Source: JALORV01 sp963754065 (GTDB lineage: Bacteria > Pseudomonadota > Gammaproteobacteria > Burkholderiales > Burkholderiaceae_F). From it: a DNA stretch of 64,000 nucleotides. The stretch covers positions 62,001 to 126,000 of the forward strand of contig CAVWFH010000034.1 of assembly GCA_963754065.1 (NCBI GenBank). Reading direction: 5' to 3'. The notes below the pieces were generated by a model. The model ran no database searches. It saw nothing but the letters and a program-made list of their open reading frames with translations, and had not been told where the DNA came from. Shown here piece after piece: positions 45,462 to 55,439 of this stretch (position 1 is its first letter; each line of letters opens with the position of its first letter). The translations under genes were made by a program, and so were the position numbers.

Positions 45462-46586
45462 TGGACCCTCGTCGCTTGCGTGCAAGGCACGGCTGACGGC
45501 GACGACGCGGGCCTGGCGCACCGCGCGCGGGATCTCGGCTGGATCGTTGCGGTGCAGGCTCGCGAGTGCGCCGGCGTCCACCTCGGCCGCGGTGTGCAGT
45601 GCCTGTCGGAACCTCTCGGCCGATTTTTCAAGGACCGTCTCGAAGATCTGCAACAGCACCTCGAAGCGTTCAGGTCGGCGAAACGCATCGGCACGCTCGA
45701 GCGTGTCGACGATGGCGGCTGAAGACTCCGCAGTCGACAGGGGGTCGCGCAGCTCGACCAGCAGCCGCGCGAGTTGCGCGGACTCCTGCGGCACCCGCAG
45801 CTTGCCGATCAGATCGGCCACCGTTCGTGGGCTGCGGCACGCGCTGGCGAGCACGGCAAAGCGGGCCGGCAGCACCAGCCCTCGCGCTGCCGCCCGGTCG
45901 AGCGCGGCACTGGCCGGGCCTAGGTCCTCGAGCTCGCTGTAGAGGCGATCGATGAGTCCGCTCGCAACGAGCACGTTCAGCATGCGCGACGGCCGGCGTT
46001 CCATCAGCCCGCGGGAGACTTCCTGCATCACACGCTCCGGCACCAGTGCGTCGGCCTCCCCATTGGCGACCATCTCGCGCACCAGCTCGGCGGTCTCCGG
46101 TGCAATGCGAAAGTCGGGAAAGCGTGCCGCAAAGCGCGCGAGCCGCAGGATGCGTACCGGGTCCTCGACGAACGCCGGACTGACGTGGCGCAGGATGCCG
46201 GCACGCAGGTCGCGGGCGCCGTTGTGCGGATCGATCAGGCGCCCGTCCTCGTCCAGCGCCATCGCGTTGATCGTCAGGTCGCGCCGTTCGAGATCGGCTT
46301 CCAGCGTGACATCGGGCGCCGCGTGAAAGACGAACCCTTTGTATCCCGGCGCTGTCTTGCGTTCGGTGCGCGCCAGCGCGTATTCCTCGTGAGTTTCGGG
46401 ATGCAGGAAAACGGGGAAGTCGCGCCCGACTGGCCGGTAGCCGAGCGTGGCCATGGCGTCGGGTGAACCGCCGACGACGACCCAGTCGCGATCCGTTTCG
46501 AGTGCGGCATCGAGTTCGCCGCGGCGCTGCTGTTCCTCGCCGAGCAACGCGTCGCGCACACAGCCGCCGACGCGGTAGAACTTCAT
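45441..46586 (-). CDS. cca: CCA tRNA nucleotidyltransferase
   Basis: Adds or repairs the 3' CCA end of tRNAs. The 381-residue protein begins RVGGCVRDALLG (nucleotide-binding loop), has the metal motif region ETDRDWVVVGG, FPVFLHPETHEEYALARTER and RRDLTINAMALDEDG, RHVSPAFVEDPVRILRLARF. The HD phosphohydrolase motif seen in E. coli Cca is not apparent, so this looks like the version without that activity. The ATG overlaps the gst stop by one base (TGATG). Confidence 0.95.
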   Translation of the reverse strand: MKFYRVGGCVRDALLGEEQQRRGELDAALETDRDWVVVGGSPDAMATLGYRPVGRDFPVFLHPETHEEYALARTERKTAPGYKGFVFHAAPDVTLEADLERRDLTINAMALDEDGRLIDPHNGARDLRAGILRHVSPAFVEDPVRILRLARFAARFPDFRIAPETAELVREMVANGEADALVPERVMQEVSRGLMERRPSRMLNVLVASGLIDRLYSELEDLGPASAALDRAAARGLVLPARFAVLASACRSPRTVADLIGKLRVPQESAQLARLLVELRDPLSTAESSAAIVDTLERADAFRRPERFEVLLQIFETVLEKSAERFRQALHTAAEVDAGALASLHRNDPAEIPRAVRQARVVAVSRALHASDEGPSEQPRD

Positions 46587-47233
46587 CAGTACTGAATAAC
46601 TTCGGTTTCGGATCGGGCCGCATCGACCCACTGCTGCATCGCAGGCAGCGCGAAGACGGCGCTGGCGTACGCGGCCAGCGGCGGTTCCAGGGCAACGCCG
46701 TAGGTCCGGAAGCGCGTAACGACCGGCGCGTAGAAGGCATCAGCGATCGAAAATGCGCCATAGAGCATGGGACCGCCACTGCGCGCAAGGCAGTCGGCCC
46801 AGATCGCACGAATGCGCTGGATGTCGGTCGAGACATCGCTGCGGCCCAGAGCCGCCGCACCGGCTTCCGGTTTGTTCGAACGTATGTCCATCGGCATGTG
46901 GGTGCGCAGGGCGACGAATCCGGAATGCATTTCGGCCGTGACCGCGCGCGCGTGGGCACGCGCGTCCGGATCGGCCGGCCACAGCGATCCCGCGGCAAGG
47001 CGTTCATTGACCGTCTCGCAGATCGCCAGGGAATCCCACACGACCAGGGGTCCGTCGACCAGGCACGGCACCTTGCCGCTGGGTGAATGTTGCAGGATCT
47101 GCGCTTTGGTCTGCGGTTGGTCGAGTGCAATGCGACTTTCCTCGAACTCGACCCCGGCCACTTTCAGTGCCAGCCAGGCGCGCAGGGACCAACTGGAGTA
47201 ATTCTTGTTGCCGATTACCAGCACGCGGCTCAT
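46586..47233 (-). CDS. Glutathione S-transferase family protein
   Basis: A 215-residue protein with thioredoxin-like N-terminal domain (GNKNYSSWSLRAWLALKVAG, then SPSGKVPCLVDG and VWDSLAICETVNE with the SxA glutathione contact) and an all-helical C-terminal domain. NKNYSSWSLR is the pattern of a bacterial GST subgroup where Ser or Tyr replaces Cys as the active residue. Substrate unknown. It lies directly before cca and overlaps the small frame upstream by four bases. Confidence 0.93.
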   Translation of the reverse strand: MSRVLVIGNKNYSSWSLRAWLALKVAGVEFEESRIALDQPQTKAQILQHSPSGKVPCLVDGPLVVWDSLAICETVNERLAAGSLWPADPDARAHARAVTAEMHSGFVALRTHMPMDIRSNKPEAGAAALGRSDVSTDIQRIRAIWADCLARSGGPMLYGAFSIADAFYAPVVTRFRTYGVALEPPLAAYASAVFALPAMQQWVDAARSETEVIQY

Positions 47234-47313
47234 CGGGGATCCTCCTGCCCGATGACGACACGGTCGTCCATGTCGAGGTATGCCGCGGAAGACTCGTACT
47301 CGCGTTGCGTCAT
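47230..47313 (-). CDS. Candidate 27-residue small protein upstream of gst
   Basis: An ATG frame reading MTQREYESSAAYLDMDDRVV then IGQEDPR, with GAGG six bases upstream and a stop that overlaps the gst ATG in the ATGA manner. Third codon positions are mainly G or C, like real genes here. It fills the 88-base gap between the NDUFA9-like gene and gst. It could be a small protein, or a leader that couples gst translation. I do not recognise it. Confidence 0.45.
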   Translation of the reverse strand: MTQREYESSAAYLDMDDRVVIGQEDPR

Positions 47314-47321
47314 CGGGATCC

Positions 47322-48287
47322 TCAACGGCGCGCGCGCGCCCGAAAGTTGCCCAGCCGGGAGCGCAGGTTCTGGCCGGCGAGATAGGTCGCGGCCTCGGAT
47401 TCCATCGGGCGCAATTCGATCCCCAGTTCCGGCGGCGGTACGTAGGGCTGCCGGGCTGCGACGTTGTCGCGTTGCATGGAGTCGAGGTTATCGCGCGACA
47501 TCATCGGCTCGCCGGGCGCAAGTTCCATCATGATCGCCTGTGCCCTGGCAAGACCTGCCGGCAGGCCGATCACAGGCCGCGGATGTCCGGCCGCTCGGCT
47601 CGCGAACTTCACGAGTTCGCGCAGCGTGTAGATGCGCGGTCCGACCAGTTCGTAGGCCTTGCGGTAGGTGGCCGGGTTGTCGAGCGCGTTGGCAAACGCA
47701 TCCGCCACATCGCCGACGAAAACGGGCTGGAAGCGCGCGCCGGCGTTGGCAATCGGAAGGACCGGGGCGACCGACGCGAGCATGGCAAACGTGTTGAGGA
47801 ACTTGTCCTCCGGTCCGAACACGACCGAGGGCTGGAAGATGGTCCAGTCGAGCGACGACGCGCGCACGGCGGCTTCGCCGTCGCCTTTGCTGCGCTGGTA
47901 CATCGACGGCCCGTTCGCATCAGCCCCGAGTGCGCTCATGTGGAGATAACGACGCACGCGCTGCGCCTCACAACCTTTGACGATGCGGCGCGGCAGCTCG
48001 ACATGCGCGCGGGCGAACTCGGGGCCGTAGGGTGATCCGCGCGAGCCTTGCAGGATGCCGACCAGGTTGATCACCGCGTCGCGACCGGCGATCAGCCCTG
48101 CAAGCGTCGCGTCGTCATGGATGTCGGCCTCGACCACGTCGATCGTCGGCAGCGTGATCAAATGTCCTGCCCGCGCCCGTCGGCGCACCGGCACCGTGAC
48201 TTTCAGTCCGCGGTCGATCAGCCGGCTGACGATGTGGCGGCCGACGAAGCCGGCGCCGCCGATGACCAGGATGTCGGTGTGTTGCAC
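47322..48287 (-). CDS. NDUFA9-like NAD(P)-binding protein (complex I-associated epimerase family)
   Basis: A 321-residue atypical short-chain dehydrogenase. The N-terminus ILVIGGAGFVGRHIVSRLID is the nucleotide-binding loop; VINLVGILQG, LHMSALGADANGPSMYQRSK (with a YxxxK-like pattern) and FQPSVVFGPEDKFLN follow the NDUFA9/YbjT-like pattern. In mitochondria a relative is an accessory subunit of complex I; in bacteria the role is not defined. The start is a GTG. It lies 85 bases after slt and before gst and cca on the same strand. Confidence 0.9.
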   Translation of the reverse strand: MQHTDILVIGGAGFVGRHIVSRLIDRGLKVTVPVRRRARAGHLITLPTIDVVEADIHDDATLAGLIAGRDAVINLVGILQGSRGSPYGPEFARAHVELPRRIVKGCEAQRVRRYLHMSALGADANGPSMYQRSKGDGEAAVRASSLDWTIFQPSVVFGPEDKFLNTFAMLASVAPVLPIANAGARFQPVFVGDVADAFANALDNPATYRKAYELVGPRIYTLRELVKFASRAAGHPRPVIGLPAGLARAQAIMMELAPGEPMMSRDNLDSMQRDNVAARQPYVPPPELGIELRPMESEAATYLAGQNLRSRLGNFRARARR

Positions 48288-48372
48288 TGGGGACCGGGTG
48301 GAAGGTTCCTGCGAGGCGCGATTCTATTCCGTGTGATCGGGTCTCACGCGTCGCGCCCGGCGCGCATGCCGG

Positions 48373-50397
48373 TCACGGCAACTCGGTGGTGCCGGCCGAC
48401 TTGGGTGCGATGGTGCCGAGGCGCTGCTTCAGTGACTGCGCCTTGTTCTCGAACAGGGCCGCGTAGTAGACGCTGTTCGACATGACCTTCTTCACATAGT
48501 CGCGCGTCTCGTTGAATGGAATCGTCTCGGCAAAGATCGCGCCTTCGACCGGGCGCACCAATGACGAACGCCAGGCGCGCGGGCGGCCCGGTCCGGCGTT
48601 GTAGGCCGCCGTCGCGAGCATCGGACTGCCGTCGAGATCGTCCAGCACGAGCTTGAGGTACGCGGTGCCGAGCATCAGGTTCATGTCGAGCTCGTTCACC
48701 CGCGCGGGCGAGAAATTGCTGACATTCATCTTGCGCGCCACGTAGCGGGCCGTGGACGGCATCAGTTGCATCAGTCCGGACGCTCCGACGTGCGAACGAG
48801 CATCCATGATGAAGCGGGACTCCTGCCGTATGAGGCCATACACCCAGGTTTCATCCAGGCCCAGCGGAGCTGCGTACTGGACCATGGTGTCGCGGAACGG
48901 CGACGGGAAGCGTTGCGTGAAGTCGAACTCGGCCCGCGTGCGGTCCGACGTGTTGATCATGCGGTCGAGCAGCGAGACCGAGCGCGCGTACTCGGCTGCC
49001 GCCAGCAGTTGCCGGTCGCTCATGCCGCGCAACTGCCAGTTCCACTCACGGTGCCCCTCGAGGCGCATGCCCAGTTCGTAGAACTTCTGGGCGCGCGCGA
49101 AGCCCGGATTGACGGTCATCGGCGCGATGTCCTCGGCGGTCGGCGCCAGCGCGCGCGGCGGCAGCACGATCGGGATACCGAGTTCCTCGGCGGCGAGCTT
49201 GCCGTAGAAGTTGAACTGGGTCGCGATCTTTGCATAGTGGTCCTGGGCCTCGGCAGGCCGGCTCTCGGCCTTCAGTGCACGCCCGTACCAGTAGATCCAG
49301 GCCGGATCGCCGCGTAACGAGGGTGGCATGCGGTCGATGGTCGACTTCACGGCCGACCAGTCACCCGCGCGCAGCGCCGCGCGGACCTGCCACTCGAGCA
49401 CTTCGTCGATGCGGACTGCGTCCGGACCGACGCCGACGTGCTCACCGCCACGCCGGTACCACTCGTGGGCTTCGGGGTCGAGCCGCAGGGCGGCCATGTG
49501 GCCAATGCGGCCCCAGACGATGCCACGCTGCTCCGGCGTCAGGTGCAGGTTGAGCGCACCCGCATGTTCGGCCGCCTCGCTCGGGCTGTCGCGGGCGAGG
49601 CGCACGATCGCCACCAGGGCGAGTTCGCGCTGAACCTGCGTCAGGCGGCGCTCGTGCGCAACCAGAAAGGCGGCCGGACGATCGATGGCCTGGGTCAGCA
49701 GCTTCTGGTCGACGGGCTTGCCTTGCGCGTCGAGCGCACGAAGTCCAACGCGCTTGGCCGTGGACAGCTGGTTCTGCTCGACCAGTGCGCGGACACGCTC
49801 CCACACGGAAATGCGTCCGTCGGCAAGCAAGGCCTCGGTCAGCGCGAGGCAGCCTTCGCCAGCCGAGTCGCGTGTGTTGGCAAGCAGCTGCCGAGCGTCG
49901 CGCGCGACCACATCCAGTTGCGAGCCGGACGCGACGCGGTAACGCGACAGCGTGCTGTAGCAGCGGAACTGGTTGTCATCGGTGTTCCAGACGAGCAGCG
50001 CGGCTTCTCGTTCGAATCCGGAGAAGTCGCCACGGTCGGCGAGCGCCAGGGCCCAGTCGAGCCGCAAACGATCGGCGATGTAGCTCCCCGGATAGCGCGC
50101 AAAGAATTCCTCGACCTGCACGCCGATCGACTGATCGCTGTTGCGCAGTCTCGGAACGAGTTGCCAGTACTCGACGTAGGCCGCCAGCGGATGCGACGCC
50201 AATTGCGGCGCAAGCTGGGCGAGCCGGTTGCGATCGCCGTTGCGTACGGCATCGCGCGCGGCAAGGAATGCCTGGTCGGCGGGCGCGAGCACCGGCACGG
50301 ACGCGGTCGGCTGAACGGTCGCGGCCCTGACCGTCGGCGCGCAAGCCAGCCATGTTGCGACGACGACCGTATAGACTGGGATTGCTGTGAAACGCAT
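48373..50397 (-). CDS. slt: Soluble lytic murein transglycosylase
   Basis: Cuts the glycan strands of peptidoglycan in the periplasm, forming 1,6-anhydro ends. The 674-residue protein has a signal peptide (IPVYTVVVATWLACAPTVRA), a long helical U-shaped superhelix domain (about 40-480), and the catalytic SLT domain with GLIRQESRF (catalytic Glu, about residue 525), GASGLMQLMPSTA and ATAAYNAGPGRPRAW. The ATG start at 50397 is preceded by a TTG in frame. It is divergent from the cyclo-ligase gene with 40 bases between. Confidence 0.95.
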   Translation of the reverse strand: MRFTAIPVYTVVVATWLACAPTVRAATVQPTASVPVLAPADQAFLAARDAVRNGDRNRLAQLAPQLASHPLAAYVEYWQLVPRLRNSDQSIGVQVEEFFARYPGSYIADRLRLDWALALADRGDFSGFEREAALLVWNTDDNQFRCYSTLSRYRVASGSQLDVVARDARQLLANTRDSAGEGCLALTEALLADGRISVWERVRALVEQNQLSTAKRVGLRALDAQGKPVDQKLLTQAIDRPAAFLVAHERRLTQVQRELALVAIVRLARDSPSEAAEHAGALNLHLTPEQRGIVWGRIGHMAALRLDPEAHEWYRRGGEHVGVGPDAVRIDEVLEWQVRAALRAGDWSAVKSTIDRMPPSLRGDPAWIYWYGRALKAESRPAEAQDHYAKIATQFNFYGKLAAEELGIPIVLPPRALAPTAEDIAPMTVNPGFARAQKFYELGMRLEGHREWNWQLRGMSDRQLLAAAEYARSVSLLDRMINTSDRTRAEFDFTQRFPSPFRDTMVQYAAPLGLDETWVYGLIRQESRFIMDARSHVGASGLMQLMPSTARYVARKMNVSNFSPARVNELDMNLMLGTAYLKLVLDDLDGSPMLATAAYNAGPGRPRAWRSSLVRPVEGAIFAETIPFNETRDYVKKVMSNSVYYAALFENKAQSLKQRLGTIAPKSAGTTELP

Positions 50398-50437
50398 CAA
50401 TCGAGATTAGAACATGCACGCGTGACCGTGCGATCGA

Positions 50438-51025
50438 ATGATCGACACGGTGCCAGGCGATTCCGGGTGTCCATTGGAGAACGACCCGCAGAGAAAGTTG
50501 CAGCGCGAGCTTCTGCTGTCGTCACGCGCCGCCATGACGGCGCGCGATGTGAACGAGCAGGCGCTGCGGAAAAACGTGGCCGACTGGCTCACGCACGCCG
50601 ACCCGCGGGCGCTGGCCTTTTTCTGGCCGATCCGCGGCGAGCCTGACCTGCGCGACGTTGTGGCCGACTGGCTCGAGGCCGGAACACATCGTGTCGCGGC
50701 GCTGCCGGTCGTCAGTGGCCAGGTCCTCAGTTTTCTTGCCTGGTCGCGCCAGGCACCGATGCGGGCCGCCGAGTTCGGTATCCCTGTGCCCGCGCAGGGC
50801 CGGCCGGTGCAGCCCGATGCCCTGCTGATTCCCTGCGTGGGCTTCGATGTGCAGCGCTATCGGCTGGGCTACGGAGGCGGCTATTACGACCGCACCCTCG
50901 CGCAGACCGTGCCCTGGCCCTTGTGTGTCGGGATTGCCTTCGAGTGCGGTCGGCTCGGATCGATCGATCCGCAGCCGCATGACATGCGGCTCGATGTCGT
51001 CATCACGGACGCCGGGGTTTTCTAG
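50438..51025 (+). CDS. 5-formyltetrahydrofolate cyclo-ligase
   Basis: Turns 5-formyltetrahydrofolate into 5,10-methenyltetrahydrofolate using ATP, feeding the folate pool used by MetF. The 195-residue protein has LQRELLLSSRAAM (basic N-terminal site), FFWPIRGEPDLR, PDALLIPCVGFD and RLGYGGGYYDRTL, all standard. Length is normal. No second gene follows closely on the same strand; the LysR gene is convergent. Confidence 0.94.
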   Translation: MIDTVPGDSGCPLENDPQRKLQRELLLSSRAAMTARDVNEQALRKNVADWLTHADPRALAFFWPIRGEPDLRDVVADWLEAGTHRVAALPVVSGQVLSFLAWSRQAPMRAAEFGIPVPAQGRPVQPDALLIPCVGFDVQRYRLGYGGGYYDRTLAQTVPWPLCVGIAFECGRLGSIDPQPHDMRLDVVITDAGVF

Positions 51026-51096
51026 CTCTCTTGCGGAGTGCAATGCCGGGTCCGGCCGGTTCGGCCCGGCGGGCAGGGTTCAACGAGCGTGCCGGT

Positions 51097-52050
51097 TCAG
51101 GTGAGGCGATGCGGCCCGCGCTCGAACTCCGTCACGATCCAGTCGCGAAACGCGGCCACGTGCGGGACGGCAGCGCGCTTGCGATTGACGATCATGAAGT
51201 AACGGTACCCCGTCGGCATGCGCAGGTGGGGAAAGGGGATGACCAGGTCACCGCTCGCGACGAGATCGTCGAGGAAGGGAGTGCGTACCAGTGCGACCCC
51301 CTGGCCGCGCACCGCGGCCTGCACCGACTGGTCGACATAGGTGAAGTAGAGCCGCGCGGCCCCGTCGAAAGGCGCAATGCCGGCGAACTCGCACCAGCGT
51401 GCCCAGCTGCTGTACGGCGCACTGGGCACGGATTCGTCCATTGCGAGTATCGGCAGCGTTCCGAGTTCGCCCGGCTCCCGCAGCGGCATCTTCCGCGTCG
51501 CCAGCAGGCGCGGGCTGAGCGCCGGACTGGATTCCTCGGTCTGCAGCAGCGTGGCGTCGGTGGGCACGGGGGCGCCTGGCCTCAGCCAGCGGATCGCGAG
51601 GTCGACATCGTCTGACTCCAGATCGACCATGCGATCTGATGCGTCAATGCGTATGTCGATGCCCGGGTGCAGCCGCTGGAAGTCCGGCAGGCGCGGAACC
51701 AGCCACAGCGAAGCAAACGAGGCGTAGGTGGTGATCGTCACGCGCGGCGTGCCGCCGTCGCCCCGAATTTCATCCACGGTGCGGTCGATTGCCAGGAGCG
51801 CCTGTCGCACGGCGGCGTACAAGCGTTCACCGGCCGGCGTCAGTTCCAGGGATCGGGTACGGCGCTCGAACAGGGCACGCCCGACCTCACGTTCAAGCGT
51901 GGCAATCTGCCGGCTGATCGATGATTGCGTCAGGTTCAGCTCCGCCGCTGCAACCGTAAACGAGAGGTGGCGAGCCGCGGAGTCGAAGCCGCGCAGCGCG
52001 GCGAGTGCAATCGGGCGCCGTCGGCGTGGGCGTGAAGTGGGGCCCGGCAT
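51097..52050 (-). CDS. LysR-family transcriptional regulator (GcvA-like)
   Basis: A 317-residue regulator. The N-terminal winged helix-turn-helix is LAALRGFDSAARHLSFTVAA with LNLTQSSISRQIATLE and FERRTRSLELTPAGERLY; the rest is a periplasmic-binding-like sensor domain. SLAALRxFxAAARHLSFxxAAxEL is the pattern of the GcvA subgroup. An earlier ATG at 52065 exists; it lies inside an inverted repeat (52058-52084), which favours the ATG at 52050. It is divergent from the DUF2917 gene. Target and effector unknown. Confidence 0.9.
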   Translation of the reverse strand: MPGPTSRPRRRRPIALAALRGFDSAARHLSFTVAAAELNLTQSSISRQIATLEREVGRALFERRTRSLELTPAGERLYAAVRQALLAIDRTVDEIRGDGGTPRVTITTYASFASLWLVPRLPDFQRLHPGIDIRIDASDRMVDLESDDVDLAIRWLRPGAPVPTDATLLQTEESSPALSPRLLATRKMPLREPGELGTLPILAMDESVPSAPYSSWARWCEFAGIAPFDGAARLYFTYVDQSVQAAVRGQGVALVRTPFLDDLVASGDLVIPFPHLRMPTGYRYFMIVNRKRAAVPHVAAFRDWIVTEFERGPHRLT

Positions 52051-52057
52051 GGGGGAA

Positions 52058-52084
52058 CTATACATGCGTTCATTGCATGCATAG
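52058..52084. promoter_or_regulatory. Candidate LysR operator: interrupted palindrome
   Basis: CTATACATGC and GCATGCATAG are 10-base arms (9 of 10 complementary) around a 7-base centre. It is placed at the 5' end of the LysR gene and upstream of DUF2917, the normal place for an autoregulatory site of a divergently arranged LysR protein. Confidence 0.45.
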
Positions 52085-52176
52085 CCTGCGAGCTTTTCGT
52101 TTGTCGAGTGGGTTCCAGAGGCGTCAAATGCGTTCGTACTTGCTCAATGGATGCAAGTCCCGCATAGGAGGACATC

Positions 52177-52533
52177 ATGGACTGGGGTCCCACACTGGTA
52201 CGCACGATCGACCTGGGCTACGAACAGATGCTGCTGCTGGAGTCGCGCCCGCAGACCCGCGTGAAGGTGATCTACGGCGGCGTCTGGCTGACCGAGGAAG
52301 GCCTGTCGCAGGACGTTTTTGCTGCGAGTGGCGAGGAAGTGGCGCTGAAATCGCGCGGACTGGCCGTTGTTGAAGGACTGGGCTACGCCCGGGTCCAGGT
52401 CATGGAAACGCCGTCCGGACTGAGCGCCTTGCGTGCCACCGCGCGCCGGGCACTCGATTCCGTCGAAGGATGGTTCCACCGGCTCCCAATTTTCCAGCGC
52501 GCTACGCAGGCAGGCTCGCAGCCGGCGGCCTGA
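52177..52533 (+). CDS. DUF2917 domain protein
   Basis: A 118-residue protein. The middle (YGGVWLTEEGLSQDVFAASG, EEVALKSRGLAVVEGL) matches the DUF2917 pattern of a small cupin-like beta fold (GxxWlT..g...D.....G), found commonly beside LysR regulators in Burkholderiales. An AGGAGG site precedes the ATG. There is no signal peptide. It is probably the target of the divergent LysR protein. Function unknown. Confidence 0.8.
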   Translation: MDWGPTLVRTIDLGYEQMLLLESRPQTRVKVIYGGVWLTEEGLSQDVFAASGEEVALKSRGLAVVEGLGYARVQVMETPSGLSALRATARRALDSVEGWFHRLPIFQRATQAGSQPAA

Positions 52534-52540
52534 GTCACCT

Positions 52541-52560
52541 CGGCGGGGCGCGCCCCGCCG
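52541..52560. terminator. Perfect palindrome between convergent DUF2917 and metF
   Basis: CGGCGGGGCGCGCCCCGCCG is a perfect 20-base palindrome in the 27-base gap between two convergent stop codons. It could form a very GC-rich hairpin on either transcript and serve as a bidirectional terminator, although no T run follows. Confidence 0.6.
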
Positions 52561-53403
52561 TCAGCGCTGCGGCTCAAGCCGTTGCCAGAGCGCCAGCGTC
52601 GGCTCGGCCTGATTCATCGTGTAGAAGTGCAGGCCGGGAGCACCGGCCACCAGCAACTGCTCGCACAGATCCGTGACCACGTCGAGCCCGAACGCCCGGA
52701 TCGACTCGCGGTCATCACCGAAGCTTTCCAGCCGACGACGTATCCAGCGCGGAATCTCGGCGCCGCAGGCATCGGAGAAGCGCGCGAGCTGCGTGTAGTT
52801 GGTGATCGGCATGATGCCCGGTACGACGGGCACCGAGCAGCCCATCGAGTCGGCGGCGTCGACGAACCGGAAGTACGCATCCGAGTTGTAGAAGTACTGC
52901 GTGATCGCCGAGCTCGCTCCGGCCTTGACCTTGCGGACAAAGTTGGCGAGATCGTCGTCCGGAGACTTCGACTGCGGGTGGTACTCCGGGTAAGCGGCCA
53001 CCTCGATGTGAAACCAGTCGCCTGTCTCGTCGCGGATGAACTCGACGAGTTCGTTCGCATGACCGAAGTCACCGGCGCCGCCGGCGGCACCCGAAGGCAG
53101 ATCGCCCCGCAGTGCCACGAGGCGGCGGATGCCCGCGTTCCGATAACCCTGAAGAAGTTCCTGCACCGAGGCACGTGTCGTGCCGATGCAGGAAATGTGC
53201 GGCGCCACCGGCAGGCCTTCGGCGTGGATGGCCATCACGGTGTTCCAGGTGCCTTCCTTGGTCGAGCCGCCAGCACCAAACGTCACTGAAAAGAACGCCG
53301 GATCCAGCGCGGCCAGGCGCGACCGCACCGCGCGCAGCTTTTCCTCGCCCTCCGGCGTCTTGGGCGGAAAGAACTCGAAGCTGTAGGTCCGATCCACGAT
53401 CAC
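52561..53403 (-). CDS. metF: Methylenetetrahydrofolate reductase
   Basis: Reduces 5,10-methylene-THF to 5-methyl-THF with FAD and NADH, the methyl donor for methionine synthesis. The 280-residue protein has YSFEFFPPKTPEGEEKL at the start, FFSVTFGAGGSTKEGTW, RLVALRGDLPSG, ITQYFYNSDAYFRFVD and VPGIMPITNY. The start is a GTG overlapping the stop of the holin-family gene (GTGA), so it is translationally coupled to it. Together with ahcY upstream it belongs to the methionine/SAM cycle. Confidence 0.96.
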   Translation of the reverse strand: MIVDRTYSFEFFPPKTPEGEEKLRAVRSRLAALDPAFFSVTFGAGGSTKEGTWNTVMAIHAEGLPVAPHISCIGTTRASVQELLQGYRNAGIRRLVALRGDLPSGAAGGAGDFGHANELVEFIRDETGDWFHIEVAAYPEYHPQSKSPDDDLANFVRKVKAGASSAITQYFYNSDAYFRFVDAADSMGCSVPVVPGIMPITNYTQLARFSDACGAEIPRWIRRRLESFGDDRESIRAFGLDVVTDLCEQLLVAGAPGLHFYTMNQAEPTLALWQRLEPQR

Positions 53404-53744
53404 TTGCCGTCCGGCAGCAGCTTCGAAAGCGCCCAGCCGATCAGGCTGTAAAGGATCGCGCCCAGCACGGCCGCCCAGAAGCCGTTCACGTTGAAGCCGG
53501 GCAGCACTTCGGCCACACCCCAGAACAGCAACGCGTTGAGCACCACCAGAAACAGCCCGAGCGTCAGGATCGTGACCGGCAGGGTCAGCAGCACCAGGAT
53601 CGGCTTGACCAGCGTGTTCACGAGTCCCAGCACCAGGGCGGCGATCGCCGCAGACTTCCAGTCCTCGACTTGTACGCCCGGATAGATATACGCGACACCG
53701 AGCAGCGCGATCGCATTGAGCACCCACACCAGCAGCAGACGCAT
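53400..53744 (-). CDS. Phage holin family membrane protein (Mycobacterial 4TM / PF04020 type)
   Basis: A 114-residue protein with four hydrophobic segments (LLLVWVLNAIALLGVAYIYP, AAIAALVLGLVNTLVKPILV, LTLPVTILTLGLFLVVLNAL, FWAAVLGAILYSLIGWAL). The family pattern LVNtlvkPilvlLtlPvtiLTLGLF is intact. The family is named phage holin but is common as a chromosomal membrane protein next to metF and ahcY. No evidence of a phage here. Confidence 0.9.
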   Translation of the reverse strand: MRLLLVWVLNAIALLGVAYIYPGVQVEDWKSAAIAALVLGLVNTLVKPILVLLTLPVTILTLGLFLVVLNALLFWGVAEVLPGFNVNGFWAAVLGAILYSLIGWALSKLLPDGK

Positions 53745-53779
53745 GCTTGTCCTCCGGATATCAGCGTGTTGTTGAACTC

Positions 53780-53812
53780 AGGGCGGGCGCCGGGCCGCCC
53801 CAAGCCCGCCCT
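53780..53812 (-). terminator. GC-rich hairpin between ahcY and the holin-family gene
   Basis: A perfect 9-base stem AGGGCGGGC/GCCCGCCCT with a 15-base loop, in the 137-base gap between ahcY and the holin-family gene. It could terminate or attenuate ahcY transcripts before metF. Confidence 0.45.
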
Positions 53813-53824
53813 GCAAACTAGTCA

Positions 53825-53875
53825 GTGAAAAGTATCGTGCATCGGGCGCAGCGCGCCTGATGCGAAACTTTTCAC
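53825..53875 (-). terminator. Long interrupted inverted repeat directly after ahcY
   Basis: Outer arms GTGAAAAGT/ACTTTTCAC (9 bases, perfect) enclose inner arms GCATC/GATGC and GCGC/GCGC, giving a 51-base rod that starts six bases after the ahcY stop. It could end the transcript or protect the 3' end. Its ends contain A or T runs, like bidirectional terminators. Confidence 0.5.
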
Positions 53876-53881
53876 GGTGGG

Positions 53882-55303
<1,422 letters not shown>

Positions 55304-55331
55304 CTCGCGCTCTCCTTTAGCTGTCAAAGAA

Positions 55332-55430
55332 GTGGGCGAGCGCCGTTGGCACAGCCGACCGCAGGACTCGGCCAGCGCTCCGAGCCTGGCAGGCCATCAT
55401 GTTCCGGGCCTGTCGCAACGCTCCTCGAAG
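55332..55430 (-). ncRNA. SAH riboswitch upstream of ahcY
   Basis: Read on the minus strand, the leader contains the three conserved blocks of the S-adenosylhomocysteine riboswitch in order: CGAGGAGCGTTGCGAC, GCCAGGCTCGG and AACGGCGCTCGCC. The first GAGCG pairs with the last CGCTC to close the P1 stem, with CGAG in block one able to pair with CTCG in block two. The element stands 29 bases before ahcY. In this family SAH binding increases ahcY expression, removing an inhibitor of methyltransferases. Identification is from recalled consensus but the match is close. Confidence 0.9.
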
Positions 55431-55439
55431 CAGGCGCGG

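Noticed and set aside
53400..53744. Evidence for a prophage from the holin-named gene
   Set aside because: The PF04020-type family is a common chromosomal membrane protein beside metF; no other phage gene is near.
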